The notes: generated from the sequence alone by a model not told the origin. 64,000 nt of DNA from an uncultured Eubacteriaceae bacterium (GCA_903789635.1 CAIFEY010000002.1:62001-126000), one strand, 5' to 3'. Shown: positions 44,892 to 54,876, counted from the stretch's first letter. A program made the numbers and translations.

Positions 44892-44988
44892 AATAAAACA
44901 CTAAGAGCAAAGATTTACCCGGCTTGGCGTTCGCAACGCGGCCGAGATCAGAATACTAGACGAATTATGGGAAAAGGACGGTACGACT

Positions 44989-46641
44989 ATGGCGGAAACA
45001 ACCAGACCTAAGAATTTTATCGAGAACATCATCGACGAGGACAACGAGAAGGGAACCTACGGCGGCGAGGTATACACGCGTTTCCCGCCTGAGCCGAACG
45101 GATTCCTGCACATCGGTCATGCCAAGTCGGTCTGCCTGAACTTCGGGCTCGCACAGGAGTACGGCGGAAAGTGCAACCTGCGCTTCGACGACACCAACCC
45201 GACCAAGGAGAACGAGGACTACGTCAAGCAGATCAAGGAAGACGTCCAGTGGCTCGGCTTCGACTGGAACAAGCTGTGCTGGGCATCCGACTATTTCGAT
45301 AAGATGTACGAGGCCGCGGAGGAGCTGATCCGCAAGGGTCTGGCCTACGTCGACGACTCCACGCCGGAGCAGATCAAGGCGGACAGGGGCACGCTGACGG
45401 AGCCGGGAAAGGAGAGCCCGTTCAGAGGACGCACCGTCGATGAGAACCTGCAGCTGTTCCACGAGATGAGGGACGGCAAGTACGGCGACGGCGAGAAGGT
45501 CCTGCGCGCCAAGATCGACATGACCTCCCCGAACCTGAACATGAGAGACCCGATCATCTACAGAATCGCGCACGTCTCCCACCACAACACGGGCGACAAG
45601 TGGTGCATCTACCCGATGTACGACTTCGCGCACCCGATCGAGGACGCCATCGAGGGAATCACGCATTCCGTCTGCACCCTGGAGTTCGAGGATCACCGTC
45701 CGCTCTACAACTGGGTGCTCGAGAAGGTCGGCTTCTGGCCTAACCCGCCTAAGCAGATCGAGTTCGCCCGCCTGAACCTGACGAACACGATGACGAGCAA
45801 GCGCAAGCTGAAGAAGCTCGTCGACGAGGGCCTGGTCGACGGATGGGATGACCCGAGAATGCCGACGATCGCCGGCATCAGGAGGAGGGGCTTCACCCCG
45901 GCCGCGATCCGCGCGTTCTGCGAGGAGATCGGCGTGTCCAAGTCGAACAGTACGGTTGACGTCGGCATGCTGGAGCACTTCGTCCGCGACGACCTCCAGA
46001 ACCAGGTCGTCAGCAGGAACGTCGTCGAGAACCCGATCAAGGTCATCATCACGAACTACCCGGAGGGAAAGACGGAGATGCTGCCGGTCGAGAATAACCG
46101 GAACAACCCGAACTTGGGCGAGCGCGAGATCCCGTTCTCCAGGGAGCTGTGGATCGACGGCGACGACTTCATGGAGGTGCCGGTGAAGAAGTACTTCCGC
46201 CTGTTCCCGGGCAACGAGGTCCGCTTCAAGGGCGCGTACTTCGTCAAGTGCGACGAGGTCATCCATAACGAGGACGGATCCATCAAGGAGCTGCACTGCA
46301 CGTACGACCCGGAGACCAAGGGCGGAAACAGCAATGACGGGCGCAAGGTGAAGGGCACGATCCACTTTGTCGAAGCCGGAACGGCACTGAAGATCCGCAT
46401 CCGCAACGTGGAGCAGCTGATGAACGTCGACGAGAACGGCGAGTTCACCTTCAACGAGGCATCGATGGGCGAGACGTTCGGCTATGCGGAGCCGTCGCTG
46501 GCAGAGGCTGCGCCGGGAGAGCGCTTCCAGTTCTTCCGCCACGGCTACTACATCGCGGACAGCAAGGAGACGACGGACACCGAGAAGGTCTTCAACCGCA
46601 TCGCGAGCCTGAAGAGCTCCTGGAAGCCGGAGAAGAAATAA
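44989..46641 (+). CDS. glnS: Glutamine--tRNA ligase
   Basis: A 550-aa class I synthetase. HIGH motif in [18 protein letters not shown], the KMSKS-loop variant MTSKRKL at about 270, the family segments [13 protein letters not shown] and [17 protein letters not shown], and a two-barrel anticodon-binding domain at the C-terminus. Most Bacillota lack GlnRS and make Gln-tRNA through GluRS and GatCAB, so this gene is probably of transferred origin in the lineage. Codon use and GC look like the neighbours, so transfer was not recent. No T-box precedes it. Confidence 0.97.
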   Translation: MAETTRPKNFIENIIDEDNEKGTYGGEVYTRFPPEPNGFLHIGHAKSVCLNFGLAQEYGGKCNLRFDDTNPTKENEDYVKQIKEDVQWLGFDWNKLCWASDYFDKMYEAAEELIRKGLAYVDDSTPEQIKADRGTLTEPGKESPFRGRTVDENLQLFHEMRDGKYGDGEKVLRAKIDMTSPNLNMRDPIIYRIAHVSHHNTGDKWCIYPMYDFAHPIEDAIEGITHSVCTLEFEDHRPLYNWVLEKVGFWPNPPKQIEFARLNLTNTMTSKRKLKKLVDEGLVDGWDDPRMPTIAGIRRRGFTPAAIRAFCEEIGVSKSNSTVDVGMLEHFVRDDLQNQVVSRNVVENPIKVIITNYPEGKTEMLPVENNRNNPNLGEREIPFSRELWIDGDDFMEVPVKKYFRLFPGNEVRFKGAYFVKCDEVIHNEDGSIKELHCTYDPETKGGNSNDGRKVKGTIHFVEAGTALKIRIRNVEQLMNVDENGEFTFNEASMGETFGYAEPSLAEAAPGERFQFFRHGYYIADSKETTDTEKVFNRIASLKSSWKPEKK

Positions 46642-46710
46642 AAACGAAACTTCAATATACAGAGAAATTTCTCCCTGTACGGCCATGACGGCCGGAATCA
46701 CAATGAGAAC

Positions 46711-46743
46711 GAGGCGCGGGCGGTTACGTCCGCGCTCTTTCTG
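46711..46743 (+). terminator. Possible terminator after glnS
   Basis: A hairpin with arms CGCGGGC (46715-46721) and GTCCGCG (46728-46734), extended by GAG/CTC with one bulged G, followed by TTTCT. The T-run is short. Confidence 0.45.
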
Positions 46744-46865
46744 GCAAAGGGGGAAGAGTCTCTGGGGAAAGTCCCGCGATTCTGAACACTTGGCTGCTGA
46801 GCCATACAACATATCAATTGAACGGATCGATACAGACAGAAAAGAAGGGAGACGAAAGGAGACGC

Positions 46866-47591
46866 ATGGAAATGGGAATGAGTGTGATGACGGTGGTCAT
46901 GAAGGCGCTCGCCGGGGTGCTGGTGGGCATCCTGATGGGCAACGGCGCGGTGTACCTCTTCAACCGCATGCCGGCGAAGTGGTTCGCCGACTACGGGGAG
47001 GAGCCCTGCGAGGAGCTGCTGAACCAGGACGGGCAGAGGCTGAAGAGCTATCCGTGGAAGTTCGTGTTCTCTATGCTCTTTGCCGCCATCGCCGTCTACG
47101 GGTTCGCCCGGGACTGGCGCTACGCAATCGCGGTGCTCTGCATCCTCTGGATCCTGCTGGAGATTGCGGTGGGCGACCAGAAATACCGGATCATCTCCGA
47201 CGAGCTCGTGATCCTGCTCGCGGTCAGCAGCATCGGCATGGCGCGCTACGTGAACGGCTGGAAGGATATGCTGATGGGGGCCCTCGCGGGGTTCCTGATC
47301 ATGGGCTTCGGCGCGCTGATCGGCAGGATGGCGTACCACAAGCCGGCGGTCGGCGGGGGCGACATCAAGCTCTTCGCGGCAGTCGGCCTCACGGGCGGCC
47401 TGTACGGGATGTTCGCGGTGTTTATCCTGACGGCGCTGCTCTCCGCCGGGCACCTCGTGTACCGGATCGCGCGGCGTACGGCCAGGAAGGGACAGGCGGT
47501 CCCGATGGCGCCGTACGTGTTCGTCTCGGCGCTGATTTACTTCCTCTTCCTGCACGACTACATGGGAATCTGGCTGCAGACGTGGATCTAG
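46866..47591 (+). CDS. Prepilin peptidase (A24 family), orphan
   Basis: A 241-aa membrane aspartyl peptidase with about seven membrane segments. The two catalytic Asp lie in VGDQKYRIISDE and GGGDIKLFAAVGL (canonical GxGD). It lacks the N-terminal methylase domain with its CxxC pairs, although PCEELL and NRMP remain as a short extra segment. AAAGGAG precedes the ATG at 46866; the frame open from 46818 is not needed. No pilin, secretion ATPase or tad gene is visible nearby, so its substrates must be encoded elsewhere. Confidence 0.85.
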   Translation: MEMGMSVMTVVMKALAGVLVGILMGNGAVYLFNRMPAKWFADYGEEPCEELLNQDGQRLKSYPWKFVFSMLFAAIAVYGFARDWRYAIAVLCILWILLEIAVGDQKYRIISDELVILLAVSSIGMARYVNGWKDMLMGALAGFLIMGFGALIGRMAYHKPAVGGGDIKLFAAVGLTGGLYGMFAVFILTALLSAGHLVYRIARRTARKGQAVPMAPYVFVSALIYFLFLHDYMGIWLQTWI

Positions 47592-47721
47592 TCTGAAAAT
47601 GGCCGGGGGCGTGGATTTAAGAAACACAGAATAGCCGCATGGGACGTTTTATGATAAAATAAAGAATAGGTTTTTGCGCCCATCAGGCGGGAAGCCGAGT
47701 AAAGTGATAAAGGAAATTAGA

Positions 47722-48021
47722 ATGATTACAGGAAAACAGAGAAGCTATTTAAAGGGGCTGGCGCAGAAGCTGGACCCGACCGTATACATCGGCAAGGCCG
47801 GGCTGACGGAGACAGTCGTGCGCTCGATCAGCGAGAAGCTCGACGCGTCCGAGCTGGTGAAGGTGAAGATCCAGGAGGGATGCACGCTGAGCCCTAAGGA
47901 GACGTGCCAGAAGCTCTCCGAGGAACTTAACGCCGAGTTCGTGCAGGCGATCGGCCGCAAGTTCGTGCTGTACCGCCAGGCTGCGAATAAGGAGAAGAGA
48001 AAGATCTTTCTCCCGCGTTAG
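47722..48021 (+). CDS. yhbY: YhbY-family RNA-binding protein (CRM domain)
   Basis: A 99-aa single CRM-domain protein linked to ribosome assembly in other bacteria. The sequence MITGKQRSYLKGLAQKLDP, then VYIGKAGLTETVVRSI, ELVKVKI and AIGRKFVLYR matches the family over its full length, including the GKxG loop. AAAGGAAA precedes the ATG at 47722; the frame from 47674 adds an unrelated leader. Neighbours are truA and the orphan prepilin peptidase. Confidence 0.93.
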   Translation: MITGKQRSYLKGLAQKLDPTVYIGKAGLTETVVRSISEKLDASELVKVKIQEGCTLSPKETCQKLSEELNAEFVQAIGRKFVLYRQAANKEKRKIFLPR

Positions 48022-48136
48022 GGGAACACGGACGACAGAGGTCAGAGAACAGATAATCGAAAATATCAGCGAAAATATTAGATATCAGATATTAATAACA
48101 GAAGGCTCGGAGGCTCGGGCAGGAAGGAATGTGCGC

Positions 48137-49006
48137 ATGACGGTCCGAAATGTGCTCCTGACAATGGAATACGACGGGACGAGGTTCTGCGGGTGGCAGC
48201 GCCAGCCGAACGTCCGGACCGTGCAGGGCCTCCTGGAGGAGACGCTGAGCCGCGTGCTGGGCTTTCCGGTGACGGTCGACGGGACGAGCCGGACGGATGC
48301 GGGCGTGCATGCGCTGGGACAAAGAGCGACGTTTCAGGGAGACTATGGTCTGCCGGTAGAGAAGATTCCGCTGGTCGTCAACCGGATCCTGAACGGGCGC
48401 ACCCCGGCACCCGGGGAGAACAGCGACCTCAGGATCGTCAGCGCGGAGGAGGTTCCGCCGGAATTCCACGCGCGCTACCAGTGCGTCGGCAAGACGTATG
48501 TATACAAGATCTGGAACGCAGAGCAGATGCCGGTCTTTGTCCGCAACTATTACTGTCACACGGAGAGGCCTCTGGACGTCTCCGCGATGAGGGACGCGGC
48601 CGGGCGGATGGTCGGGGAGCACGATTTCCAGTGCTTCCAGGCGACGGGGTCCAACCCGAGGCTGACGACGGTCCGGACGATATTCGGCCTGACCGTGAAC
48701 GCGGCCTCTCTCGCGGCGGGCATCGGCCAGGTCATAGAGATCGAGGTGACCGGCGACGGGTTCCTCTACAACATGGTCAGGATCATCGCGGGGACGCTGA
48801 TCGAGGCGGGCCTGCACAGGATGGACCCGAAAGCGGTGGACGGCATCATCGCCTCCGGCGACCGTCAGAACGCGGGGCCGACGGCGCCGCCGCAGGGACT
48901 GTATTTAAAGGAAATTTACTACGACCCCGCGCGGATGCGCGCGTGTGCGGAAGGGCACGCGGAGGAGCAGGACGCGGATGAGGCGGAAGAGAGTTTAGAG
49001 AAGTAA
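48137..49006 (+). CDS. truA: tRNA pseudouridine(38-40) synthase
   Basis: A 289-aa enzyme that makes pseudouridine in the anticodon arm of tRNAs. It begins LLTMEYDGTRFCGWQRQPN and carries the catalytic Asp in SRTDAGVHALGQ; HDFQCFQATGSN and GDGFLYNMVRIIAGTLIEAG are further family landmarks, given in pieces. The ATG at 48137 is preferred over the GTG at 48131 because AGGAAGGA at 48120-48127 is better spaced. The C-terminal 20 residues are acidic and extra to the fold. Confidence 0.96.
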   Translation: MTVRNVLLTMEYDGTRFCGWQRQPNVRTVQGLLEETLSRVLGFPVTVDGTSRTDAGVHALGQRATFQGDYGLPVEKIPLVVNRILNGRTPAPGENSDLRIVSAEEVPPEFHARYQCVGKTYVYKIWNAEQMPVFVRNYYCHTERPLDVSAMRDAAGRMVGEHDFQCFQATGSNPRLTTVRTIFGLTVNAASLAAGIGQVIEIEVTGDGFLYNMVRIIAGTLIEAGLHRMDPKAVDGIIASGDRQNAGPTAPPQGLYLKEIYYDPARMRACAEGHAEEQDADEAEESLEK

Positions 49007-49027
49007 TCGGCAGGAAATGAGGATAAT

Positions 49028-49525
49028 ATGGCGGATCGTGAATTTATCGACAACAGGATGTCCTGGGATGAATATTTTATGCAGATGGCGGAGCTGACCT
49101 CCAAGCGGTCGACCTGCCTGCGCCGCTGCGTCGGGGCCGTGATCGTGAAGGACAAGCACGTCATCGCGACCGGCTACAACGGCGCGCCTAAGGGACTCAA
49201 GCACTGCGGCGAGCTGGGCGGCTGCCTGCGAGAGAAGCTGCACGTGCCTTCCGGCCAGCGCCACGAGCTCTGCCGCGCGCTCCACGCCGAGCAGAACGCG
49301 ATCATCCAGGCGGCGACGCTGGGTCAGAGCATCGAGGGCGGGACGATCTACATCACGAACAGCCCGTGCAGCATCTGCGCCAAGATGATTATCAACGCGG
49401 GGCTGAAGAGGATCGTCGTCCGCGAGGGCTACCCGGACGAGCTGTCTAAGGAGATCCTTGAGGAGGCACAGATGGACATCGAGTACCTGCCGAAAGAAGA
49501 GGTGACGGAACATGGAGATCACTAA
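49028..49525 (+). CDS. Deoxycytidylate (dCMP) deaminase family protein
   Basis: A 165-aa zinc enzyme that probably converts dCMP to dUMP. HAEQNAI (His ligand, catalytic Glu) and PCSICAKMI (two Cys ligands) form the active site. The segment [24 protein letters not shown] and the [11 protein letters not shown] stretch are typical of dCMP deaminases/ComEB rather than cytidine deaminases. The gene overlaps the next one by 14 bases. Confidence 0.93.
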   Translation: MADREFIDNRMSWDEYFMQMAELTSKRSTCLRRCVGAVIVKDKHVIATGYNGAPKGLKHCGELGGCLREKLHVPSGQRHELCRALHAEQNAIIQAATLGQSIEGGTIYITNSPCSICAKMIINAGLKRIVVREGYPDELSKEILEEAQMDIEYLPKEEVTEHGDH

Positions 49526-50627
49526 GCTGACAGTCCTGCTGCTGTTCGGGCTCTCGTTCCTGATCTCCGCAGCGGCGACACCGGTCGCGAGGTATATCGC
49601 GCCTAAGATCGGTGCCATGGACATCCCTAAGGATTCCCGCAGGATGCACCACCATCCCATCCCGCGCTTCGGCGGCATGGCGATGTTCCTCGGGACGATC
49701 ATCCCGCTTTTGATTTTTCAGCACGACAATCCTAAGATGATCGCGGCCGCGATCGGCGGCTGCATGGTCTATGTGCTCGGCGTCTTTGACGACCTGAAGA
49801 ACCTGTCCGCCAGGCTGAAATTCGTCATCGAGCTCCTGATCGCTACGCTGATGTACGCGATGGGGCTGCGCATCGAGCTGATCTCCAACTACTTCGGAGA
49901 GGGCAACCTGCGGTTCGGGACGGCGGTCTGCTTCATCGTCACGGTGCTCTGGATCGTGGGCATCACGAACACGATCAACCTCGTGGACGGCCTGGACGGC
50001 CTCGCCGCGGGCGTCGCGATGATCGCAGCCCTGACGATCGCCTACGTCGCCTATATTCACGGCGACACCTACGGCATGATCCCGGTCTGCTGCGCGATGA
50101 TCGCCCTCGCGGGAAGCTGCGCGGGCTTTCTGCCGTACAACTTCTACCCGGCGAGCATCTTCATGGGGGACAGCGGATCGCTGTTCCTGGGCTTCATGAT
50201 CGCGTCCATGTCGGTCGTCGGCCCGCTGAAGCGATCCACGTTCATCGCAGTCGTCATCCCGGTCATCGTGCTCGGCGTGCCGATCTTCGACACGATGTTC
50301 GCGATCTTCAGAAGATGGGTCAACCACCGCCCGATCATGGAGGCAGACAAAGGCCACCTGCACCATCACCTGATGGCGTCCGGATTCGGCCAGAGGCGCG
50401 CGGTCCTGATGCTCTACGGGATCAGCGGCATCATGGGAATGGCCGCCGTGCTGATCAGCCGCGAGCTGATCAAGGACGCCGTCGTCCTGATGTGCATCGC
50501 CGCAATCTACCTGTACGTCTTCCTGACGGATCCGAACCAGAAGCTGCCGCACATCAAGGCGGTCGACACCAACCGCGAGGAGAAGCAGCAGGAACGGCTC
50601 GGGAAGCGGGACGGAACCGAACGGTAG
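49512..50627 (+). CDS. Undecaprenyl-phosphate sugar-1-phosphate transferase (TagO/WecA type)
   Basis: A 371-aa polytopic membrane enzyme of the MraY/WecA family that starts wall polymer or polysaccharide synthesis by putting a GlcNAc-type sugar phosphate on undecaprenyl phosphate. It has about ten membrane segments, the Asp pair LGVFDDLKN, the [15 protein letters not shown] motif, [12 protein letters not shown] and the cytoplasmic loop HLHHHLM characteristic of WecA/TagO rather than MraY. GAGGTGA precedes the ATG. The C-terminal 25 residues are charged. No wall-teichoic or capsule genes follow. Confidence 0.94.
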   Translation: MEITKLTVLLLFGLSFLISAAATPVARYIAPKIGAMDIPKDSRRMHHHPIPRFGGMAMFLGTIIPLLIFQHDNPKMIAAAIGGCMVYVLGVFDDLKNLSARLKFVIELLIATLMYAMGLRIELISNYFGEGNLRFGTAVCFIVTVLWIVGITNTINLVDGLDGLAAGVAMIAALTIAYVAYIHGDTYGMIPVCCAMIALAGSCAGFLPYNFYPASIFMGDSGSLFLGFMIASMSVVGPLKRSTFIAVVIPVIVLGVPIFDTMFAIFRRWVNHRPIMEADKGHLHHHLMASGFGQRRAVLMLYGISGIMGMAAVLISRELIKDAVVLMCIAAIYLYVFLTDPNQKLPHIKAVDTNREEKQQERLGKRDGTER

Positions 50628-51063
50628 CGAACGGAATCGAACGGCAGCGCAGCCCAAGTCTAGTGACTTAAGTCATGATTGTAATGTACATTGATACAAG
50701 CAGATGTTGTCTATTGTTTCACAAAGTCCTGAAGAGATTATTAAACGATACTTAAGAGATATTAAGAAAAATTGAATACAACTGTGATTGAATAACTATG
50801 AACAGCCTGATTTGTTGTTGTACGACAACAAATCAGGCTGTTTCTCTGTGAAGAAACTGTGAAGGATACTTAATAACTAAAGAATTGCTTAAGAATCCCG
50901 GTTATAATAGGTGCATATCAAGAGCGAATGCGCGATGCGATATTAATTAGAAAGAATGAAGATGTCCGGCACAGCCAGTCAGGCAGCGCCGGCCAATATA
51001 AACAGTAAGAATGATCGATACAATCAACGATCAAAACGAAAGAAACGATAGGAGTGTTTACTG
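50628..51063. other. AT-rich gap before the lytic transglycosylase
   Basis: 436 bases without a gene. It contains a strong hairpin terminator (given separately), two GATACTTAA words flanking it at about 50748 and 50865, a TATAAT at 50903-50908 without a good -35, and a small CCGGC/GCCGG hairpin near 50965-50993. The leader from the -10 to the transglycosylase is about 150 bases; no known riboswitch is recognised. Confidence 0.6.
50801..50846. terminator. Strong perfect hairpin terminator
   Basis: An 18-bp perfect stem, 50801-50818 with 50825-50842, loop TGTACG. The arms are AACAGCCTGATTTGTTGT and its complement. The T-run after it is short (TTTCT), and the 5' side has A residues, so it may work in both directions. 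Confidence 0.85.
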
Positions 51064-51624
51064 ATGATATCTTGTATGAAAAAAATAACCGTTGGCCTGC
51101 TGATTGCGGCGTCGATTCTGTTTATGGCAGGATTCGGCATGCAGGCACACGCCGCGTCGTCTAAGATTAACGGTTATGCGGCTTACATGAGGACACAGAA
51201 CTCCTCCCTGACCACGGCCAAGTCCACCAAACTTGCGAGGACTTACGTGAAGTACGCGAAGGCGTACAATGTCAATGCGAAGGTTCTGATGGCGATGTCC
51301 CAGTGCGAGAGCAGATTCTACGAGCGTGCATACAACCCTGCCGGCTACTATGGCATCATGCAGACGACCGCACAGCTCGGAAGACTGTACGCAGGCGTAT
51401 CGTCCAACAAGCTGCTGAAGGCCAAGTACAGCATCAAGACCGGAGCCGCCTACCTGTCCTACAACCTCCGTTACTTCAACGGAAACTACACCAAGGCGAT
51501 CACCGGATACTGCGCGGGCACAGGCGCTGCAGCTGCAGGAGCATCCACGGCACCGGCCAGGCTGCGTCTCGCGATCAAGTCGAACATCGACAGCTTCATG
51601 GTCCGCAACGGATATTCGAAGTAA
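51064..51624 (+). CDS. Secreted lytic transglycosylase-like protein (SLT fold)
   Basis: A 186-aa protein with a signal peptide (about residues 5-30, KKITVGLLIAASILFMAGFG with cleavage after AHA). The mature part has the SLT pattern: CESRFYERAYNPAGYYGIMQTTA with Glu as the catalytic acid, then YSIKTGAAYLSYNLRYFNGNYTKAITGYCAG, in pieces. It should cleave peptidoglycan glycan strands outside the membrane. AGGAG at 51050-51054 serves the ATG at 51064; a second ATG at 51076 is possible. Single gene with a long AT-rich leader. Confidence 0.85.
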   Translation: MISCMKKITVGLLIAASILFMAGFGMQAHAASSKINGYAAYMRTQNSSLTTAKSTKLARTYVKYAKAYNVNAKVLMAMSQCESRFYERAYNPAGYYGIMQTTAQLGRLYAGVSSNKLLKAKYSIKTGAAYLSYNLRYFNGNYTKAITGYCAGTGAAAAGASTAPARLRLAIKSNIDSFMVRNGYSK

Positions 51625-51685
51625 GCAGTCAAGATACGATCAATAAGAACGATCAAGAAAATTAAATAAGTCCAATTCATACCGG

Positions 51686-51758
51686 TATCCCCCGCGGGAA
51701 GTTTCCTTTTGTACGAGTTTTCCCTTTTCTTTCTTCAAAATGTGAGACGCGGGGGATA
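51686..51758 (+). repeat. 11-bp inverted repeat with 51-base pyrimidine-rich loop
   Basis: TATCCCCCGCG (51686-51696) is perfectly complementary to CGCGGGGGATA (51748-51758). The loop is rich in C and T. Together with the following terminator it could form a structured 3' end or a small RNA. Confidence 0.6.
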
Positions 51759-51772
51759 TGGACCGGGATTAC

Positions 51773-51799
51773 GAGGCTGCTTCGGCGGCCTCTTTTTTT
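51773..51799 (+). terminator. Terminator with UUCG tetraloop
   Basis: GAGGCTGC (51773-51780) pairs with GCGGCCTC (51785-51792, one G-U) around TTCG, followed by seven T. Confidence 0.92.
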
Positions 51800-52010
51800 A
51801 TTCTGCCGGTTCGGCGGATCGGATCGATTAATGATCCCAAGGCGCTCGCCGGTTGGGTTTGCGATTGCAGGATATAGATGATAAAATAATATCCACGCAG
51901 GCCTTCAATAGATTGCGGACTGCGCACAAAAATGAAATCCAGCAGGCGTGGCGGGAGACGTTCGTCTTCCTGCCGGGCTGCTTTTTGTCATCGAAGGGGA
52001 AGTGACGACA

Positions 52011-53111
52011 GTGAATTTTGAGACACTTTCATTCCGCGGCGGAAAACTGGTCATCCTCGACCAGACCCTGCTGCCGAATGAGGAGAAGTATGTGGAATTG
52101 AGGACAAAGGAAGAAGTCTACGACGCAATCAAGCGGCTGATGGTACGCGGGGCGCCTGCGATCGGCGACGCGGCAGGCTACGGCCTCTACGTCAGTGTCA
52201 GGGGCAGTGAGGCCTCTGATCTGGCTGCGTTCCGGGGCGAGGTCCTGGAAACGGCGGAATACCTGAATTCCTCCCGCCCGACTGCGGTCAACCTGAGCTG
52301 GGCGCTGAAGCGCATGCTCTCCCGTCTCGACGCATACATTGCCGATGCGGAGAAGAGCGATGGCAGCGGAACCAGCAGCGAGACGGCCGATGATAAATCC
52401 GGCGTGGAGGGGGCCAAGCAGGCCCTCCTGAGCGAGGCGGACGCGATCTTTAATGAAGACGTCGAATCCTGCCGCCGCATGGGCGAGCACGGCCTGACGC
52501 TCCTGAAGCCGGGCATGGGCATCCTGACGCACTGCAACGCCGGAGCGCTCGCGACGGCGCGCTACGGGACCTGTCTCTCCCCGGTCTACCTGGGCGAGGA
52601 GCAGGGCTACGGCTTCCATGTATTCGCCGACGAGACGAGGCCGCTGCTGCAGGGCGCGCGCCTGACCTCCTGGGAGCTGAAGAAGGCCGGTGTCGACGTC
52701 ACGCTGATCTGCGACAACATGGCGGCATCCGCGATGAGGCGCGGCTGGATCGACGCGGTGGTCGTCGGCTGCGACCGGATGGCGGCGAACGGCGACGGCG
52801 CCAATAAGATCGGGACGTTCCAGGTCGCGATCATGGCCAGGGAGTACGGCATCCCGTTCTACATGTTCGTTCCGACCTCGACGATCGACCTTGAGACCGA
52901 CAGCGGCGACGACATCGTCATCGAGGAGCGTGACGGCGAGGAGATCTATAAGATGTGGTACGAGAAGCCGATGGCGCCGGAGGGCGTGAAGACGTTCAAC
53001 CCGTCCTTTGACGTCACCGACCACAAGTTCATCACTGCCGTCGTGACGGAGAAGGGCATCGCGCGCCCGCCGTACACCGAGAGCCTCAGGAGACTGGTTC
53101 ATGAGCTATAA
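52011..53111 (+). CDS. mtnA: S-methyl-5-thioribose-1-phosphate isomerase
   Basis: A 366-aa eIF2B-like enzyme of the methionine salvage pathway that turns methylthioribose-1-phosphate into the ribulose form. Family sites are RGAPAIGDAAGYG, SSRPTAVNLSWALKR, ILTHCNAGALAT (catalytic Cys) and VGCDRMAANGDGANKIGT (catalytic Asp). A Ser/Asp/Ala-rich insertion of about 30 residues lies near 115-145. GTG at 52011 is favoured by AAGGGGA at 51994-52000; GTG at 52002 is too close to it. No other mtn gene is adjacent. It overlaps scpA by 11 bases. The related deoxyribose/ribose salvage use is possible. Confidence 0.93.
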   Translation: MNFETLSFRGGKLVILDQTLLPNEEKYVELRTKEEVYDAIKRLMVRGAPAIGDAAGYGLYVSVRGSEASDLAAFRGEVLETAEYLNSSRPTAVNLSWALKRMLSRLDAYIADAEKSDGSGTSSETADDKSGVEGAKQALLSEADAIFNEDVESCRRMGEHGLTLLKPGMGILTHCNAGALATARYGTCLSPVYLGEEQGYGFHVFADETRPLLQGARLTSWELKKAGVDVTLICDNMAASAMRRGWIDAVVVGCDRMAANGDGANKIGTFQVAIMAREYGIPFYMFVPTSTIDLETDSGDDIVIEERDGEEIYKMWYEKPMAPEGVKTFNPSFDVTDHKFITAVVTEKGIARPPYTESLRRLVHEL

Positions 53112-53922
53112 GGTCAGCCTGCCGGTGTTCGAGGGTCCGTTCGACCTCCTCGTCTACCTGATTGAGAGCGCGGAGATGAGCATCTACGACATCCGCATCT
53201 CCGAGATCACCGAGCAGTACCTGGCCTACCTGAAACAGATGCGGGATTGGAACATCGAGCTCTCGTCGGAGTTCATGGTGCTCGCGGCCGAGCTGCTTAG
53301 GATCAAGTCGGGCATGCTGCTCCCGGGGGGATCGAAAGAGGAACGGTCCCCCGGCGTCGTGAAGGAGGACCCGCGCGGGGACCTGGTCCGACAGCTGCTG
53401 GAATACAAGCGCTGCCGGGCAGCCGGGAAGGCCCTCCAGGAGCGGGAATGCGCGATGGAGGACGTGTTCACCAAGCCGCAGGAGGACATCTCCGTGTACA
53501 CCTCGCATCCGGACGAGTTCCTCCGCCTGGGCACGCAGGAATTCATCCATACCTTCTCGACCTTCCTGCACCGCAAGAAGCGCCTCGAGGACACGAGGAA
53601 GCGCTACACGACGATGCGCCGCGAGAAGGAGACGATGAGGAGCCGCATGGCGATGATCCGGGACATCTTCCTGAAGACGGACAGCGGAGACGTGCTGGAC
53701 TTCCGGCAGCTCCTGCCGTCCAGAAGCCGCATCGACGCGATCGTGAGCTTCCTCGCGGTCCTGCAGATGGTCAGGAGCCAGTACCTCGACGTCACGCAGT
53801 ACGGGATCTACGGCACCATCGAGGTATCCGCCGGAAGCCGCCCGCTCGACGGATTCTCACCGGAGCAGGAGGCGGACGAGGCGGAAGAGACAGAAGACGC
53901 AGAAGAGGAGGCGCTGGCGTAG
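53101..53922 (+). CDS. scpA: Segregation and condensation protein A
   Basis: A 273-aa kleisin that bridges SMC heads together with ScpB in chromosome condensation. The N-terminus LPVFEGPFDLLVYLIESAEMSIYDIRISEITEQYLAYL, in parts, and SSEFMVLAAELLRIKSGMLLPG are diagnostic; the C-terminal winged helix includes VSFLAVLQMVRSQYLDV. An acidic tail of about 20 residues follows. It starts inside the end of mtnA; scpB follows after 216 bases. Confidence 0.95.
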   Translation: MSYKVSLPVFEGPFDLLVYLIESAEMSIYDIRISEITEQYLAYLKQMRDWNIELSSEFMVLAAELLRIKSGMLLPGGSKEERSPGVVKEDPRGDLVRQLLEYKRCRAAGKALQERECAMEDVFTKPQEDISVYTSHPDEFLRLGTQEFIHTFSTFLHRKKRLEDTRKRYTTMRREKETMRSRMAMIRDIFLKTDSGDVLDFRQLLPSRSRIDAIVSFLAVLQMVRSQYLDVTQYGIYGTIEVSAGSRPLDGFSPEQEADEAEETEDAEEEALA

Positions 53923-54138
53923 CGCGGTGCGTGCGGCATTTGTCTTTCGCCGCCCCGACCAGGCACGTGCCGCGGTCACACCTGGATACAGGATACATGC
54001 ACGCCGGAGCGGTAAACGAGAGCCCCTGCGGACGAACGGTCGCGCGTGGAAATTGAGCGGCTGCAGTTAATCATCAAACATAGTCGCAGAGAATAGATAA
54101 CATCGAGAACGAAATGGAAAACGGAAAGGAGCGGCCGC

Positions 54139-54876
54139 ATGACCGGAAGCAGAGAAATCATTAAGTCCGCGCTGGAATCCATGCTGTACGTCTGGGGCCG
54201 GCCGCTGGCCGCGAAGGACGCGGGCAGGGTCTTCGGCCTGTCGGAGCAGGAGACCGTCGAGCTGTTCCTGCAGCTGCAGGCGGAGTACGAGAAGCGCGAC
54301 AGCGGGATCAGGATCCGGAGGATCAGGAACGACTTTCAGTTCATCACCGCGCCGGAGAACGCGGAATTCATCCGCCGCCTCTGCACGCCGGTGAAGGAGA
54401 AGCGGCTGACGCAGGCCTCGCTCGAGGTCCTCGCGATCATCGCGTACCTGCAGCCGGTGACGCGCGGACGCATCGATCAGATCAGGGGGATCAAGTGCGA
54501 CCGCGTCGTCGACGGCCTGGTGGAGAAGGGGTTGGTCGAGAGCCGCGGAAGGTCGGACGGCGTCGGACGCCCGATCCTCTACGGCACGACGGACGCGTTC
54601 CTCGCCTACATGGGCCTGGAGAGCCTGGACGAGCTCCCGGAGATCTCCGAGGAGGGAATCCTAAGAGAAGAAGCGGCGGACGGAGCCGCGCAGGACGGAG
54701 AACTGCAGGACGGCGCGGACGCTGCGGATAACGTGAAGGAGAACGATCAGCCGGCATACCAGGCAGAGGGAGAATCGCCGGAGAATGATCAGCCGGAAGC
54801 TCAGGCAGGGGAGAAATCGCCGGAGAGCGATCTGCCGGAGAATCAGGCGTCGGAGAGTCAGAGCGAGCAGAGCTGA
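54139..54876 (+). CDS. scpB: Segregation and condensation protein B
   Basis: A 245-aa partner of ScpA with two winged helices. Recognised by IKSALESMLYVWGRPL, FQFITAPENAEFIRRL, LTQASLEVLAIIAYLQPVTRGRIDQIRG, in parts, and GRPILYGTTDAFLAYMGL. After residue 180 comes an acidic tail with imperfect repeats (ENDQPAYQAEGESP, ENDQPEAQAGEKSP, ESDLPENQASESQ) not part of the fold. AAAGGAG precedes the ATG. Confidence 0.95.
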   Translation: MTGSREIIKSALESMLYVWGRPLAAKDAGRVFGLSEQETVELFLQLQAEYEKRDSGIRIRRIRNDFQFITAPENAEFIRRLCTPVKEKRLTQASLEVLAIIAYLQPVTRGRIDQIRGIKCDRVVDGLVEKGLVESRGRSDGVGRPILYGTTDAFLAYMGLESLDELPEISEEGILREEAADGAAQDGELQDGADAADNVKENDQPAYQAEGESPENDQPEAQAGEKSPESDLPENQASESQSEQS

